A DNA stretch of 64,000 nt from Herbiconiux solani NBRC 106740 (lineage in GTDB: Bacteria; Actinomycetota; Actinomycetes; Actinomycetales; Microbacteriaceae), in the NCBI RefSeq assembly GCF_001571005.1, contig NZ_BCST01000001.1, positions 609,094 to 673,093 on the forward strand, read 5' to 3'. The notes below the pieces were generated by a model. That model worked only from the letters and a program-made list of their open reading frames with translations, did no database searches and was not told the origin of the DNA. Shown one piece after another: positions 53,034 to 60,993 of the stretch; position 1 is the first letter of the stretch, and each line of letters opens with the position of its first letter. Made by a program: the position numbers and the translations under genes.

Positions 53034-53116
53034 GCTCGCGGCGTGATCTCGCGCTTAGCGCGGGTGATCTTCTGCGCCTGACGTCTCGCGCCGGGCCGTG
53101 GCGCTACGCTTCCTCC

Positions 53117-53554
53117 ATGAAGTTCACCACCACGGTCCTCGCGAGCGGCAAGACGGCGACCGGGCTGCCTGTGCCCGAGAGCGTCGTGACCGAGTTGGAT
53201 GCCGGCAAGCGCATCCCCGTCGTCGTCACGATCGGCGACTACAGCTACCGCAGCTCGATCGTCTTCTACGGCGGGCAGTACCTGATCGCGCTCAGCGCCG
53301 AGAACCGCGAGGGCGCGGGGGTGGCGGCTGGCGACGAGATCGAGGTCGACGTCGCGGTCGACGACCAGCCGCGCGAGGTCGAGGTGCCGGCCGATCTGGC
53401 CGAGGCCCTCGCGGGCGATTCGGATGCGGCATCCGCGTTCGCCGCGCTGTCGTACAGCAACAAGCGCCGCATCGTGCTCTCGGTCGAGGGTGCGAAGACC
53501 GAGGCGACGCGTCAGCGCCGGGTCGAGAAGGCTCTGGCCGAGCTCGTCTCGTAG
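53117..53554 (+). CDS. DUF1905/YdeI-OmdA family protein
   Basis: 145 residues. N-terminal DUF1905 beta-barrel (MKFTTTVLASGKTATGLPVP, RSSIVFYGGQYLIAL, AAGDEIEVDVAVDDQPREVEVP in part) and C-terminal OmdA/YdeI helix (AFAALSYSNKRRIVLSVEGAKTEATR in part). Family members are small proteins of unclear role. ATG at 53117 with TCCTCC, i.e. no evident ribosome site, so leaderless or weak initiation is possible. It stands alone between the lipid cluster and a minus-strand small gene. Confidence 0.85.
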   Translation: MKFTTTVLASGKTATGLPVPESVVTELDAGKRIPVVVTIGDYSYRSSIVFYGGQYLIALSAENREGAGVAAGDEIEVDVAVDDQPREVEVPADLAEALAGDSDAASAFAALSYSNKRRIVLSVEGAKTEATRQRRVEKALAELVS

Positions 53555-53596
53555 AGAGGCTGGAGGGCCGTCCGCCGTTGCGGGAGCCCGGGCCGC

Positions 53597-53758
53597 CTAG
53601 TGGCGGCGCTGAGTGGGCAGCAGGTGGAACGCGATGGCCAGCGAGCCCGACACGCAGAGGATGCCGCCGAAGAAGACCCAGGCGTTCTCGAGGGTGCCGA
53701 ACAGGAACATCCCGAACAGGAAGAGCACGATCGCTCCGATCGCAGCGAGCACGTTCAT
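53597..53758 (-). CDS. 53-residue membrane protein
   Basis: Reading from the ATG at 53758: MNVLAAIGAIVLFLFGMF at the start, then a short polar turn (GTLENA) and a second hydrophobic helix (WVFFGGILCVSGSLAIAF), ending LLPTQRRH and TAG. Two membrane helices with a basic tail. GGAGG lies 9 bases upstream. It is divergent from tag with 45 bases between. Function unknown; the codon choice (G/C at third positions) supports a real gene. Confidence 0.75.
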   Translation of the reverse strand: MNVLAAIGAIVLFLFGMFLFGTLENAWVFFGGILCVSGSLAIAFHLLPTQRRH

Positions 53759-53803
53759 TCCAGGGGTCCTCCGATTCAGTGGGCTTACTCAATACTAGAC
53801 GGT

Positions 53804-54409
53804 GTGGGCGAGACGGCAGACGTGATCACGGGCGAGGACGGGCTGGCGCGCCCGCCCTGGGCGGCGGTGGATCCCCTCCTCCGCGAGTACTACGACACCG
53901 AATGGGGCATGCCGGTGCGCGACGAGCGGGGGCTGTTCGAGCGGGTGAGCCTCGAGGCGTTCCAGTCCGGGCTGTCCTGGGCGACCATCCTGCGGAAGCG
54001 GCCCGCGTTCCGCGCCGCCTTCGACGACTTCGATCCGGATGCGGTGGCGGGCTACGGCGACGACGACGTGACGCGCCTGCTGGGCGACGCCGGGATCATC
54101 CGCAACCGGGCCAAGATCACGGCCACGATCGGCAACGCGCGGGCGACCGTCGCCCTGCGCGACGACCCGGAGTACGAGGGGCTCGCCGGCCTCATCTGGT
54201 CCTTCCGGCCGGCGCGGACGCCCGAGCCGCGCACCTTCGCCGACATCCCGACCACCTCGCCGGAGTCGGTCGCGCTCGCGAAGACACTGCGCGCCAAGGG
54301 CTTCCGCTTCGTCGGGCCGACGACGATGTTCGCCCTGATGGAGGCTGCCGGGCTCGTCGACACGCATCTGCTGGGCAGCCATCGGCGCGGGAGTTCTGGC
54401 GTGTGGTGA
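53804..54409 (+). CDS. tag: DNA-3-methyladenine glycosylase I (Tag) lacking zinc ligands
   Basis: 201 residues from a GTG at 53804. HhH glycosylase of the Tag family: YYDTEWGMPVRDERGLFERV, LEAFQSGLSWATILRKRPAFR, GIIRNRAKITATIGNA, FRFVGPTTMFALMEAAGLV. E. coli Tag has a zinc site of Cys4, His17, His175, Cys179. Here the RCxW position reads RPPW, the YHD position reads YYD, and after DTHLLGS the last Cys is absent. The catalytic fold remains. Overall a normal-length Tag without its zinc snap. Confidence 0.88.
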   Translation: MGETADVITGEDGLARPPWAAVDPLLREYYDTEWGMPVRDERGLFERVSLEAFQSGLSWATILRKRPAFRAAFDDFDPDAVAGYGDDDVTRLLGDAGIIRNRAKITATIGNARATVALRDDPEYEGLAGLIWSFRPARTPEPRTFADIPTTSPESVALAKTLRAKGFRFVGPTTMFALMEAAGLVDTHLLGSHRRGSSGVW

Positions 54410-54516
54410 ACCCGGGCGCGGCGGCTGGCGGCCGGTGGCGCCGAGCTGCCGTGCCGGCCGGCTTTCGAGACGTTTGACGGATGGCGCCGGGGGCCGGAGT
54501 CTGATTCGCTAGGGGC

Positions 54517-54852
54517 ATGAGCGAGAACAGCGAATCCCCGTCGACCGAGGTCGTGCACCACCCCCACCGCCACCGCTACGTGCTGCTGGCCGACGGGCGC
54601 GAGCTCGGCTTCACGCAGTACATCGACAGCGGCGACGACCGGGTGTTCGTGCACACCGAGATCGACCCGGCCGAGGAGGGTCACGGCTACGGCTCGACCC
54701 TGATCCGCGGTGCGCTGCAGCAGGTGCGCGAAGAGGGCCTCCGCATCGCGGCGACCTGCCCGTTCGTCACGGCCTGGCTCGAGAAGCACCACGACTTCGA
54801 CGACATCGTCGACCCGGTCTCGATCGAGATGCGGGCGTCGCTCCGCGAGTGA
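54517..54852 (+). CDS. GNAT-family N-acetyltransferase (YjdJ-like, short)
   Basis: 111 residues. Short GNAT of PF14542: RYVLLADGRELGFTQYI, VFVHTEIDPAEEGHGYGSTLIRGAL with the acetyl-CoA loop (EGHGYGS), and AATCPFVTAWLEKH. Substrate unknown; relatives use CoA-bound small molecules. The ATG follows AGGGGC. It is the last plus-strand gene before a minus-strand block. Confidence 0.88.
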   Translation: MSENSESPSTEVVHHPHRHRYVLLADGRELGFTQYIDSGDDRVFVHTEIDPAEEGHGYGSTLIRGALQQVREEGLRIAATCPFVTAWLEKHHDFDDIVDPVSIEMRASLRE

Positions 54853-54871
54853 GGCCGGCGGGCCTCCCGCC

Positions 54872-55255
54872 CTACTCCCCCATCAGGGAGAGCACGTTGC
54901 CGGACGGGTCGAGGAACCACGCGATGTCCGGACCCTGGTTCGCCGCCTTCCCGCGCATCACGCCTTTCTCGTCCTGAGGCATGCCCTCGTAGCGCTCGAA
55001 GACGATCCCACCGGCGGTGAGCTCGTCAATCGCTGCGTCGATGTCGGGCACGACGAGGTTGAGGATCGTGAAGCCGGCCGGCTCGTGATCGGCCTTCGGG
55101 TAGGCGATCACGTGACCGCCGCCCGGAAGCGACACGTCGAGGATGCCCATCTCGTTCATCGTCGCGTCCAGGCCCAGGCGGTCGCCGTAGAAGGCGCGCG
55201 CCTCCTCCGTGTCGCGAACACTGAAACCACTGAATGCACTGCGGAAATCGACCAT
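54872..55255 (-). CDS. VOC (glyoxalase/bleomycin-resistance fold) protein
   Basis: 127 residues. Paired beta-alpha-beta units: AFSGFSVRDTEEARAFYGDRLGL, then VIAYPKADHEPAGFTILNLVVPDIDAAIDEL (in part) and IAWFLDPSGNVLSLM, with the metal-binding Glu/His positions only partly kept. The start overlaps the upstream dienelactone-hydrolase stop (TGATG). Substrate unknown. Confidence 0.87.
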   Translation of the reverse strand: MVDFRSAFSGFSVRDTEEARAFYGDRLGLDATMNEMGILDVSLPGGGHVIAYPKADHEPAGFTILNLVVPDIDAAIDELTAGGIVFERYEGMPQDEKGVMRGKAANQGPDIAWFLDPSGNVLSLMGE

Positions 55256-56013
55256 CAGGCGAACACCTCCGTGAGGAAGCCCTCCAGCGCCGCCCAGCTC
55301 CGGGCATCCGCTTTCGGGCGGTAGTTGGGGATCATCGGCAGGGTGAACGCGTGCGGCGCACCGCTGTAGATCACGACCTGCCAGTCGAGGTCCGGAGCCT
55401 GCCGGAGCTCGTCCTCGAACGCCACGACGGCCACGTCCGGCACCACCGGATCGGAGCCGCCGGTGAGTACGAGGAGGGGCGCCCGGAGGGCACCGACGTC
55501 GGCGGGGTCATGCGTGATGAGCCCTCCGTGGAACGAGACGACCCCGGCGAGCGGAGCACCGGTGCGGGCGAACTCGATCGAGGCGGAGCCGCCGAAGCAG
55601 TAGCCGATCACGGCGATCCGTGTCGGGTCGACCCGCGGATCGGCCGCGAGCACGTCGTAGCCGGCCTGCACCCGCGCCCGCAGCGTCGGCAGATCGGCGT
55701 AGTAGACGCCGGCCAGCTCGGCCGCGTCGTCGCCCTCGGGCCGGATGCCGGTGCCGTACAGGTCGGCGGCGAAGGCCACGTAGCCCAGCCGGGCGAGCAT
55801 CTCGGCCCGCGCGCGGACGTATTCGTTCTCGCCGGTCCAGTCGTGCAGCACCAGCACGCCGGGGCGCCGGTCGTCGCGGGCGGTGTCGAGCACGAGCGCT
55901 CCCTCGAGCGCGGTGCCCGATTCGTCGTACGCGACGCGTGAGGTCTCGATCACCGCGCCCTCGGGCAGCGGGACGGAGTCGATCAGGGTCTGGTGCGCGG
56001 CGGAGAAGCTCAT
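55255..56013 (-). CDS. Dienelactone hydrolase family protein
   Basis: 252 residues. Alpha/beta hydrolase with the DLH-type cysteine nucleophile in IAVIGYCFGGSASIEFA (about residue 120). Asp in LLVLTGGSDPVVP and His in VIYSGAPHAFTLPM complete the triad. LVLHDWTGENEYVRARAEMLA is the typical N-terminal signature. It is coupled to the VOC gene and preceded by the acyl-CoA ligase gene. Natural substrate unknown. Confidence 0.9.
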   Translation of the reverse strand: MSFSAAHQTLIDSVPLPEGAVIETSRVAYDESGTALEGALVLDTARDDRRPGVLVLHDWTGENEYVRARAEMLARLGYVAFAADLYGTGIRPEGDDAAELAGVYYADLPTLRARVQAGYDVLAADPRVDPTRIAVIGYCFGGSASIEFARTGAPLAGVVSFHGGLITHDPADVGALRAPLLVLTGGSDPVVPDVAVVAFEDELRQAPDLDWQVVIYSGAPHAFTLPMIPNYRPKADARSWAALEGFLTEVFA

Positions 56014-56035
56014 GGTCCCGGTCTACCAGACCCGG

Positions 56036-57631
56036 CTAGCCGACCGCCGCATGCCGGCCGACCTTCGACCGCAGATCCTTCCGGAGGATCTTGCCCGACG
56101 TCGACTTCGGGATCACGTCGATGAACTCGACCAGCCGCACCTTCTCGTGCGGGGCCACCCGTTCGGTCACGAACGCCATCACCGCGGCCTCGTCGAGCTC
56201 GTCGCCGCGGCGCACGACGAAGGCCTTCGGCACCTCCTGGCCGTCGTCGTCGGCGACCCCGATGACCGCGCAGTCCACGACATCCGGATGCGACAGCAGC
56301 ACCGCCTCGAGAACCGCGGGCGCCACCTGGTAGCCCTTGTACTTGATCAGCTCCTTGAGGCGGTCGACGATCGTGTAGACCCCGTCGGCATCCACCGTCG
56401 CGATGTCGCCCGTGTGCAGCCAGCCCTCGTCGTCGATGGCGTGGTGCGTGGCCTCCTCGTCGTCGAGATACCCGGTCATCACCTGGGGGCCGCGGACCAG
56501 GAGCTCGCCCGGGGCGCTCGGGCCCTCCTCCGGCACCTCGACGTCGGCGCCGGACTCGAGGTCGATCAGACGGCACTCGGTGTTCGGGAGCGCCCGGCCG
56601 ATCGAGGAGCGGTCGAGCTCGGTCGCCCCCACCGGGAGCACGTGGGTCACGGGGCTCGTCTCGGTCATCCCGTAGCCCTGGCAGACGATGCAGTCGAGCC
56701 TCGCGGCGACGGCCTCGGAGAGCGAGCGGTCAAGCGGTGCCGCGCCCGAGAAGATCACCTTGACCGCCGACAGGTCGTACTCGTCGACCAGCGGATGCTT
56801 CGCGAGGGCCACCGCGATCGGTGGCGCGATGAAGACCCAGCTGCAGCGCTGCGCGCTTGTGATGCGGAGGAACTCGGCGAGGTCGAACTTCGGCATCGTG
56901 ACCAGGGTCGCCCGGCGCAGGAGGGCGAAGTCGAGCAGCACGGTCATCCCGTAGATGTGGAAGAACGGCAGCACCGCGAGCACGCGGTCCTCGCGGGTCA
57001 GCGGGATCAGCTCGGCCGACTGCAGTACGTTGGCGACGATGTTGCGGTGGGTCAGCTGCACGCCCTTGGGGCGGCCGGTCGTGCCCGAGGAGTACGGCAG
57101 CACGGCGAGGTGGGTGGCGGGGTCGAAACTCACCTCGGGCGGGGCCGCCCGGTCGAAGAGCAGGTCGTGGAGCGACGGATGGCCCTCGGCTCCGTCGATC
57201 ACGACCAACCGGTCGTCGGGGATGCCGGCGGCCTTCGCGGCCTCGGCGGCCTGCGGGAACAGCGGCGAGACGGTGAACAGCCAGGTCGCTCCGGCGCTGG
57301 TCAGCTGGTTCGCGATCTCGCCCACGGTGTAGAGCGAATTGATCGTGGTAGCAGTGCCGCCGGCGCGGAGGACGCCGTGGAAGACGGTCGCGAAGGCGGG
57401 GATGTTCGGGCACAGGATGCCGACGCGGTCGCCGACCGCGAGCCCCCGGGCGGCCAGTGACCCGGCGAGGGCGTCGATCTGGGCGATCAGCTGCCGGTAG
57501 CTGGTCTCGTCTCCGCTCGTGCCGTCGACCAGGGCGACCCGGTCGAGGTCGGCGTCGTCGAGGCCGCCGAAGAGCACCTCGTACACGCTGGCGGAGGGGA
57601 TCTCGATGTCGGGGTAGGACGATCGGGCCAT
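56036..57631 (-). CDS. Acyl-CoA synthetase (AMP-forming, 4-coumarate:CoA ligase-like)
   Basis: 531 residues. ANL-superfamily enzyme: LPYSSGTTGRPKGVQLTHRN (P-loop), QGYGMTETSPVTHVLP, GWLHTGDIATVDADG (hinge Asp), YKGYQVAPAVLEAVLLSH, and the catalytic Lys in TSGKILRKDL. AAGGAG lies 8 bases before the ATG. It is divergent from the quinone oxidoreductase gene. It may activate aromatic or fatty acids; being 3 kb from the lipid cluster, it could supply acyl-CoA, but nothing shows that directly. Confidence 0.92.
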   Translation of the reverse strand: MARSSYPDIEIPSASVYEVLFGGLDDADLDRVALVDGTSGDETSYRQLIAQIDALAGSLAARGLAVGDRVGILCPNIPAFATVFHGVLRAGGTATTINSLYTVGEIANQLTSAGATWLFTVSPLFPQAAEAAKAAGIPDDRLVVIDGAEGHPSLHDLLFDRAAPPEVSFDPATHLAVLPYSSGTTGRPKGVQLTHRNIVANVLQSAELIPLTREDRVLAVLPFFHIYGMTVLLDFALLRRATLVTMPKFDLAEFLRITSAQRCSWVFIAPPIAVALAKHPLVDEYDLSAVKVIFSGAAPLDRSLSEAVAARLDCIVCQGYGMTETSPVTHVLPVGATELDRSSIGRALPNTECRLIDLESGADVEVPEEGPSAPGELLVRGPQVMTGYLDDEEATHHAIDDEGWLHTGDIATVDADGVYTIVDRLKELIKYKGYQVAPAVLEAVLLSHPDVVDCAVIGVADDDGQEVPKAFVVRRGDELDEAAVMAFVTERVAPHEKVRLVEFIDVIPKSTSGKILRKDLRSKVGRHAAVG

Positions 57632-57712
57632 CAGCTATCTCCTTCGATAGTGGTTCCGCTCATTTGACCCTGTCGCCCGCTCCTCCCGCAAGTGCGGCGT
57701 AGCGTAGGACGG

Positions 57713-58741
57713 ATGAGAGCCGTCCTGATCACCGCCCCCGGCGGGCCGTCCGTCCTCCAGCCCGGCGAGGTGCCGGACCCCGTCGCCGGGCCGGGTGAGC
57801 TCGTCATCGACGTCGTCGCCGCGGGGCTGAACCGGGCCGACGTGCTGCAGCGGCGCGGGGCGTACCCGTCGCCGGCGGGGTGGCCGGAGTGGCCGGGACT
57901 CGAGGTGTCGGGGATCGTGTCGGAGGTGGGCGTCGGGGCTGAGGGTGTGCCCGACGGGTCCGGTTTCGGCGGTGCCGGCGGTTTCGGCGGTGCCGGCGGT
58001 GCCGGCTTCGCGGTCGGGGACCGGGTCTGCGCGTTGCTGGGCGGCGGAGGGTATGCCGAGCGGGTCGCGGTTCCGGCCGCGCAAGTGCTCCCGGTGCCCG
58101 ACGAGGTCGACCTCGTCGACGCTGCCGGTCTGCCCGAGGTCGTGGCGACGGTGTGGGCCAACGTGTTCCTGCTCGCCGGGCTGCGGGCAGGCGAGACGCT
58201 GCTCGTGCACGGGGGCTCCAGCGGCATCGGCACGATGGCCGTGCAGCTCGGCCGTGCCTTCGGAGCGCGAGTGGCCGTGACCGCGCGCTCGGCCGAGAAG
58301 CTCGAGGCCTGCCGGGAGCTCGGCGCCGACATCCTGATCGACTACACGACCTCGGACTTCGCCGAGCGGATACGCGCCGAGGGCGGGGCCGACGTGATCC
58401 TGGACGTGGTGGGCGCCGACTACCTCGAGCGCAACATCGATGCGCTCGCGACGAACGGCCGGATCGTGACCATCGCGAACCTGGCCGGCGGCCCCGCGGC
58501 GATCGACCTGGGCGCGCTGATGGCCAAGCGCGGAACGCTCAGCGCGACGAGCCTTCGAGCACGGCCCGCCAAGGAGAAGGCGGCGATCATCGCGAGCGTG
58601 CGGGAGAACGTGTGGCCGCTGGTCGAGAACGGCACGGTGCGGCCCGTGGTGGCCGCGCGGTTCCCGCTCGCCGAGGCGGGCGAGGCGCAGCGGCTCTTGG
58701 AGGGCTCCACCCACATCGGCAAGATCCTCCTCACGGTCTGA
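57713..58741 (+). CDS. NAD(P)H:quinone oxidoreductase (PIG3-like MDR)
   Basis: 342 residues from the ATG at 57713. Zinc-free medium-chain dehydrogenase: GPGELVIDVVAAGLNRADVLQRRG, LEVSGIVSEVGVG, LLVHGGSSGIGTMAVQLGRAFG (cofactor), DVVGADYLERN. An unusual Gly/Phe/Ala-rich stretch (residues about 79-97) precedes FAVGDRVCALLGGGGY; the DNA there repeats GGTTTCGGCGGTGCCGGC. Probable cytosolic reductase of quinones. Confidence 0.9.
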   Translation: MRAVLITAPGGPSVLQPGEVPDPVAGPGELVIDVVAAGLNRADVLQRRGAYPSPAGWPEWPGLEVSGIVSEVGVGAEGVPDGSGFGGAGGFGGAGGAGFAVGDRVCALLGGGGYAERVAVPAAQVLPVPDEVDLVDAAGLPEVVATVWANVFLLAGLRAGETLLVHGGSSGIGTMAVQLGRAFGARVAVTARSAEKLEACRELGADILIDYTTSDFAERIRAEGGADVILDVVGADYLERNIDALATNGRIVTIANLAGGPAAIDLGALMAKRGTLSATSLRARPAKEKAAIIASVRENVWPLVENGTVRPVVAARFPLAEAGEAQRLLEGSTHIGKILLTV

Positions 58742-58972
58742 CCCGGCCCCCGCGCCCACCACCCCACCCACCCCTCCTCGCGCCACACCCCACCTCGCGC
58801 CACCCTCCCACCTCGCGCCACCCCACCCCCACCTCGCCGAGAAGTCACTTTCACGTCCAAAACGCGGGATTTGGACGTGAAAGTGACTTCTCGGCGCCCG
58901 TGGGGTGGGTGGGTGGGGCGTCGGGATGGCCCGAGCGGGGGGCGGGGTGCCCCGGGACGGGCGGGAGGGGCC
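58742..58972. repeat. Convergent intergenic region: C-rich repeats, perfect 27-bp palindrome, G-quadruplex
   Basis: 231 bases between two converging genes. First a C-rich tract with the motif CCTCGCGCCAC starting at 58776, 58793 and 58811 and a truncated copy at 58832. Then a perfect 27-bp inverted repeat (58835-58861 with 58870-58896) around ACGCGGGA. Then G4-T-G3-T-G3-T-G4 (58902-58918), which can also pair with the C-rich tract. Likely a bidirectional terminator and possibly a genome-wide repeat element. Confidence 0.85.
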
Positions 58973-59983
58973 TCAGGCGAGGCGGATGGACTCCTGGAGG
59001 CGGGTGCGGAGCTCGAAAGCGCGGTCGATGCTCGTGCGGTCGGGAGCGCTCTGCCCCAGACCGTTGCGGAGCAGCTGCGGCAGCACCGAACGACGCACGA
59101 CGACCGACCCGGCGAGGCGACCCCGCTCGACGACCTCGGCCGGCTCGGCGAGTGCGGCATCCGGAACCACCACGACCAGCGCCGTGAACGTGACCCGCAG
59201 CTCGCGGCGGAGCGACTTCGCGGCGCGGTGGAGTTCGTGCAGCGGCTCCTCGTCGGGGGCGATGCCCTCGCCCACGAGCTCGTCCTTCTTCAGGCGCACC
59301 TCGCCGCCCCAGTCCTCGGACTGGATAGCGAAGAGGCCGGCCGGGCCGAGCACGACGTGGTCGATGGTCTCTGGGACGCCCCCGAGCATCCGGCCGGTGA
59401 GCACGTTGTTCCAGATCGTGAAGCCGATGCCGAGGGTCGAGACGATGGACGCGGTCGACTCCTCGGCGATCGCCTTGGCGAGCCAGCCGCGGATCTCGCG
59501 CGGGGCGGAGCGCACGAGCGCGGGGTCGTAGGGATCGGCGACGCTGACGCCACGGCCGACCCATTCGCGCAGCAGCGTCAGGTACTGCTCGCGCTCCTGG
59601 CCGCCGGGGTGGCCGTAGCTACGGGCGCGCACCGACGAGCTCGCGGCCCGGCCGCCGGGGCGGGAACCGGCGCCGCCCGACGGGGGCCCGAAGCCGCTGC
59701 CGGAGGTCGAGGCCGAACCGGAGGCCCCGGCCGCGTGGGCGGATGCGCCTGCCGCCGCGCTGTCCGAGCGGCCGTGCCCGCGGTCGTACGCCGCACGGTC
59801 TTCAGGGGTGCCGATGCGCTCCCAGGCCTGCTGCACCGCGACGAAGCGGGCGGCCGAACCACCCGTGTCGGGGTGCGTCTCGCGAAGGAGGCGACGGTAG
59901 GTGCGGCGGAGTTCGTCGTGAGGTGTGGCCGGGTCGACTCCGAGCACCTCGTACGGCGTTCGGGCGGCGGGACTCTCGGACAC
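58973..59983 (-). CDS. J-domain protein fused to NERD (nuclease-related) domain
   Basis: 336 residues. N-terminal J domain (1-70: PYEVLGVDPATPHDELRRTY, RLLRETHPDTGG with the HPD motif, AAYDRG). A Ser/Gly/Ala-rich linker of about 60 residues follows. The C-terminal NERD domain (about 170-330) includes ETIDHVVLGPAGLFAIQSEDWGGEVRLKK (in part, with Asp and Gln-x-x-Asp/Glu positions of the PD-(D/E)xK-like fold). A short hydrophobic stretch (IVSTLGIGFTIWNNVL) precedes it. This suggests chaperone-recruited DNA or membrane handling. GTG at 59983. Confidence 0.88.
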   Translation of the reverse strand: MSESPAARTPYEVLGVDPATPHDELRRTYRRLLRETHPDTGGSAARFVAVQQAWERIGTPEDRAAYDRGHGRSDSAAAGASAHAAGASGSASTSGSGFGPPSGGAGSRPGGRAASSSVRARSYGHPGGQEREQYLTLLREWVGRGVSVADPYDPALVRSAPREIRGWLAKAIAEESTASIVSTLGIGFTIWNNVLTGRMLGGVPETIDHVVLGPAGLFAIQSEDWGGEVRLKKDELVGEGIAPDEEPLHELHRAAKSLRRELRVTFTALVVVVPDAALAEPAEVVERGRLAGSVVVRRSVLPQLLRNGLGQSAPDRTSIDRAFELRTRLQESIRLA

Positions 59984-60066
59984 CCGACCACGATACCGGG
60001 CGCCGGCCGGGAAGCGGCCCGGAGCCGACTGGGTGGCGGCTCCGCGTCAGTGCGACTCCCCCGGCG

Positions 60067-60963
60067 TCAGGCCTTGTCGGTGACGCGGAGCACCAGGGTG
60101 GGCCCCGGCGCGTGGATCAGCACGTCGTGGCTCACCGAGCCGAGCAGGAACCGGCCGATCCCGTGCCGGCCGTGGCTGCCGACCACGAGCAGCGAGGCCG
60201 AGCGTGCGGCCTCGATCAGGGCTGCCGCGGGCGGCTCGAGCGGGGTCTCGGTTCGGATCTCGAGGCGGCCCCCGTCGGCCTCCCGCTCGCCGACGACACC
60301 GGCCTCGGCCAGGGTGTCGGCGATCACGCGGTGGGCGCGATCCTCCAGGGCGTCGGTCAGGTCGGGCAGGTCGGTGAAGTCGGGTTCGGCGAGCGGAGGC
60401 AGGGTCCAGGCGCTGATGACGCGCAGGGTCTCGTCGAGCCGGGACGCCTCGGCGGCAGCGATCTCGACCAGGCGCACCGAGCTCGGCGATCCGTCGATGC
60501 CGACGACCACGCCCGATCGGCCCTCGACGGGGAGATCGGGGATGACGGCGACCGCCACCTTCGCCGCTGCGGCGACCCGGAGGCTCACCGCACTGGTCGT
60601 CAGCCGGTCGTAGAGGTCTTTGCGGTAGCTGCCCACCACGAGCAGACGGGCGCCGAGCGCTTCGGCCTCGGCGCAGAGCACCTTGACCGGCTCGCCCTTC
60701 CTCGTCAGGGGCGTGACGGTGACGTGCGGGGCGGCGCGGTCGGTGCGGAACGCCTCGTTCGCGAGCATCACCTCGCCGCGCTCCTGCAGAAGCGGTGCGG
60801 CGGTGTACCCCGGCGAGTCCCACGACGTGTCGGCGACGTAGAGCACGACGACGTCGGCCTCGACCGCCGCGGCCCGGTGGAGGGCCCAGGTGAGCGCGGT
60901 CTTGGCGGCATCCGAGCCGTCGAAGCCGACCAGGATGGGGCCGGTCTCGCTGGTGGTGGTCAT
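60067..60963 (-). CDS. Universal stress protein, two Usp domains
   Basis: 298 residues. Two Usp folds: 5-145 (PILVGFDGSDAAKTALTWAL; LLVVGSYRKDLYDRL) and 155-298 (GVVVGIDGSPSSVRLVEIAA; LLVVGSHGRHGIGRFLLGSVSHDVL). The second keeps the G-x2-G-x9-G-S ATP-binding motif; the first is weaker. GGGGAG lies before the ATG. In actinobacteria these proteins are often tied to hypoxia or stationary phase. Confidence 0.93.
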   Translation of the reverse strand: MTTTSETGPILVGFDGSDAAKTALTWALHRAAAVEADVVVLYVADTSWDSPGYTAAPLLQERGEVMLANEAFRTDRAAPHVTVTPLTRKGEPVKVLCAEAEALGARLLVVGSYRKDLYDRLTTSAVSLRVAAAAKVAVAVIPDLPVEGRSGVVVGIDGSPSSVRLVEIAAAEASRLDETLRVISAWTLPPLAEPDFTDLPDLTDALEDRAHRVIADTLAEAGVVGEREADGGRLEIRTETPLEPPAAALIEAARSASLLVVGSHGRHGIGRFLLGSVSHDVLIHAPGPTLVLRVTDKA

Positions 60964-60993
60964 CGTCTCCCCCGGTTCCCCGGTGCGCGGAGG

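Noticed and set aside
53050..53062. Small CGCGC-TTA-GCGCG hairpin as terminator after the ferritin-like gene
   Set aside because: Stem of only 5 bp and no T-run; too weak to call.
53102..53108. CGCTACG half-site upstream of the YdeI-like gene, and another (CGTAGCG) at 57698-57704, as extra operators of the lipid regulator
   Set aside because: A given 7-mer is expected several times by chance in this window, and neither half-site has its inverted partner.
58776..58836. Possible CRISPR-like direct repeats
   Set aside because: Repeat unit is short (about 11 conserved bases), spacing is 17-21, there are no unique spacers and no cas genes.
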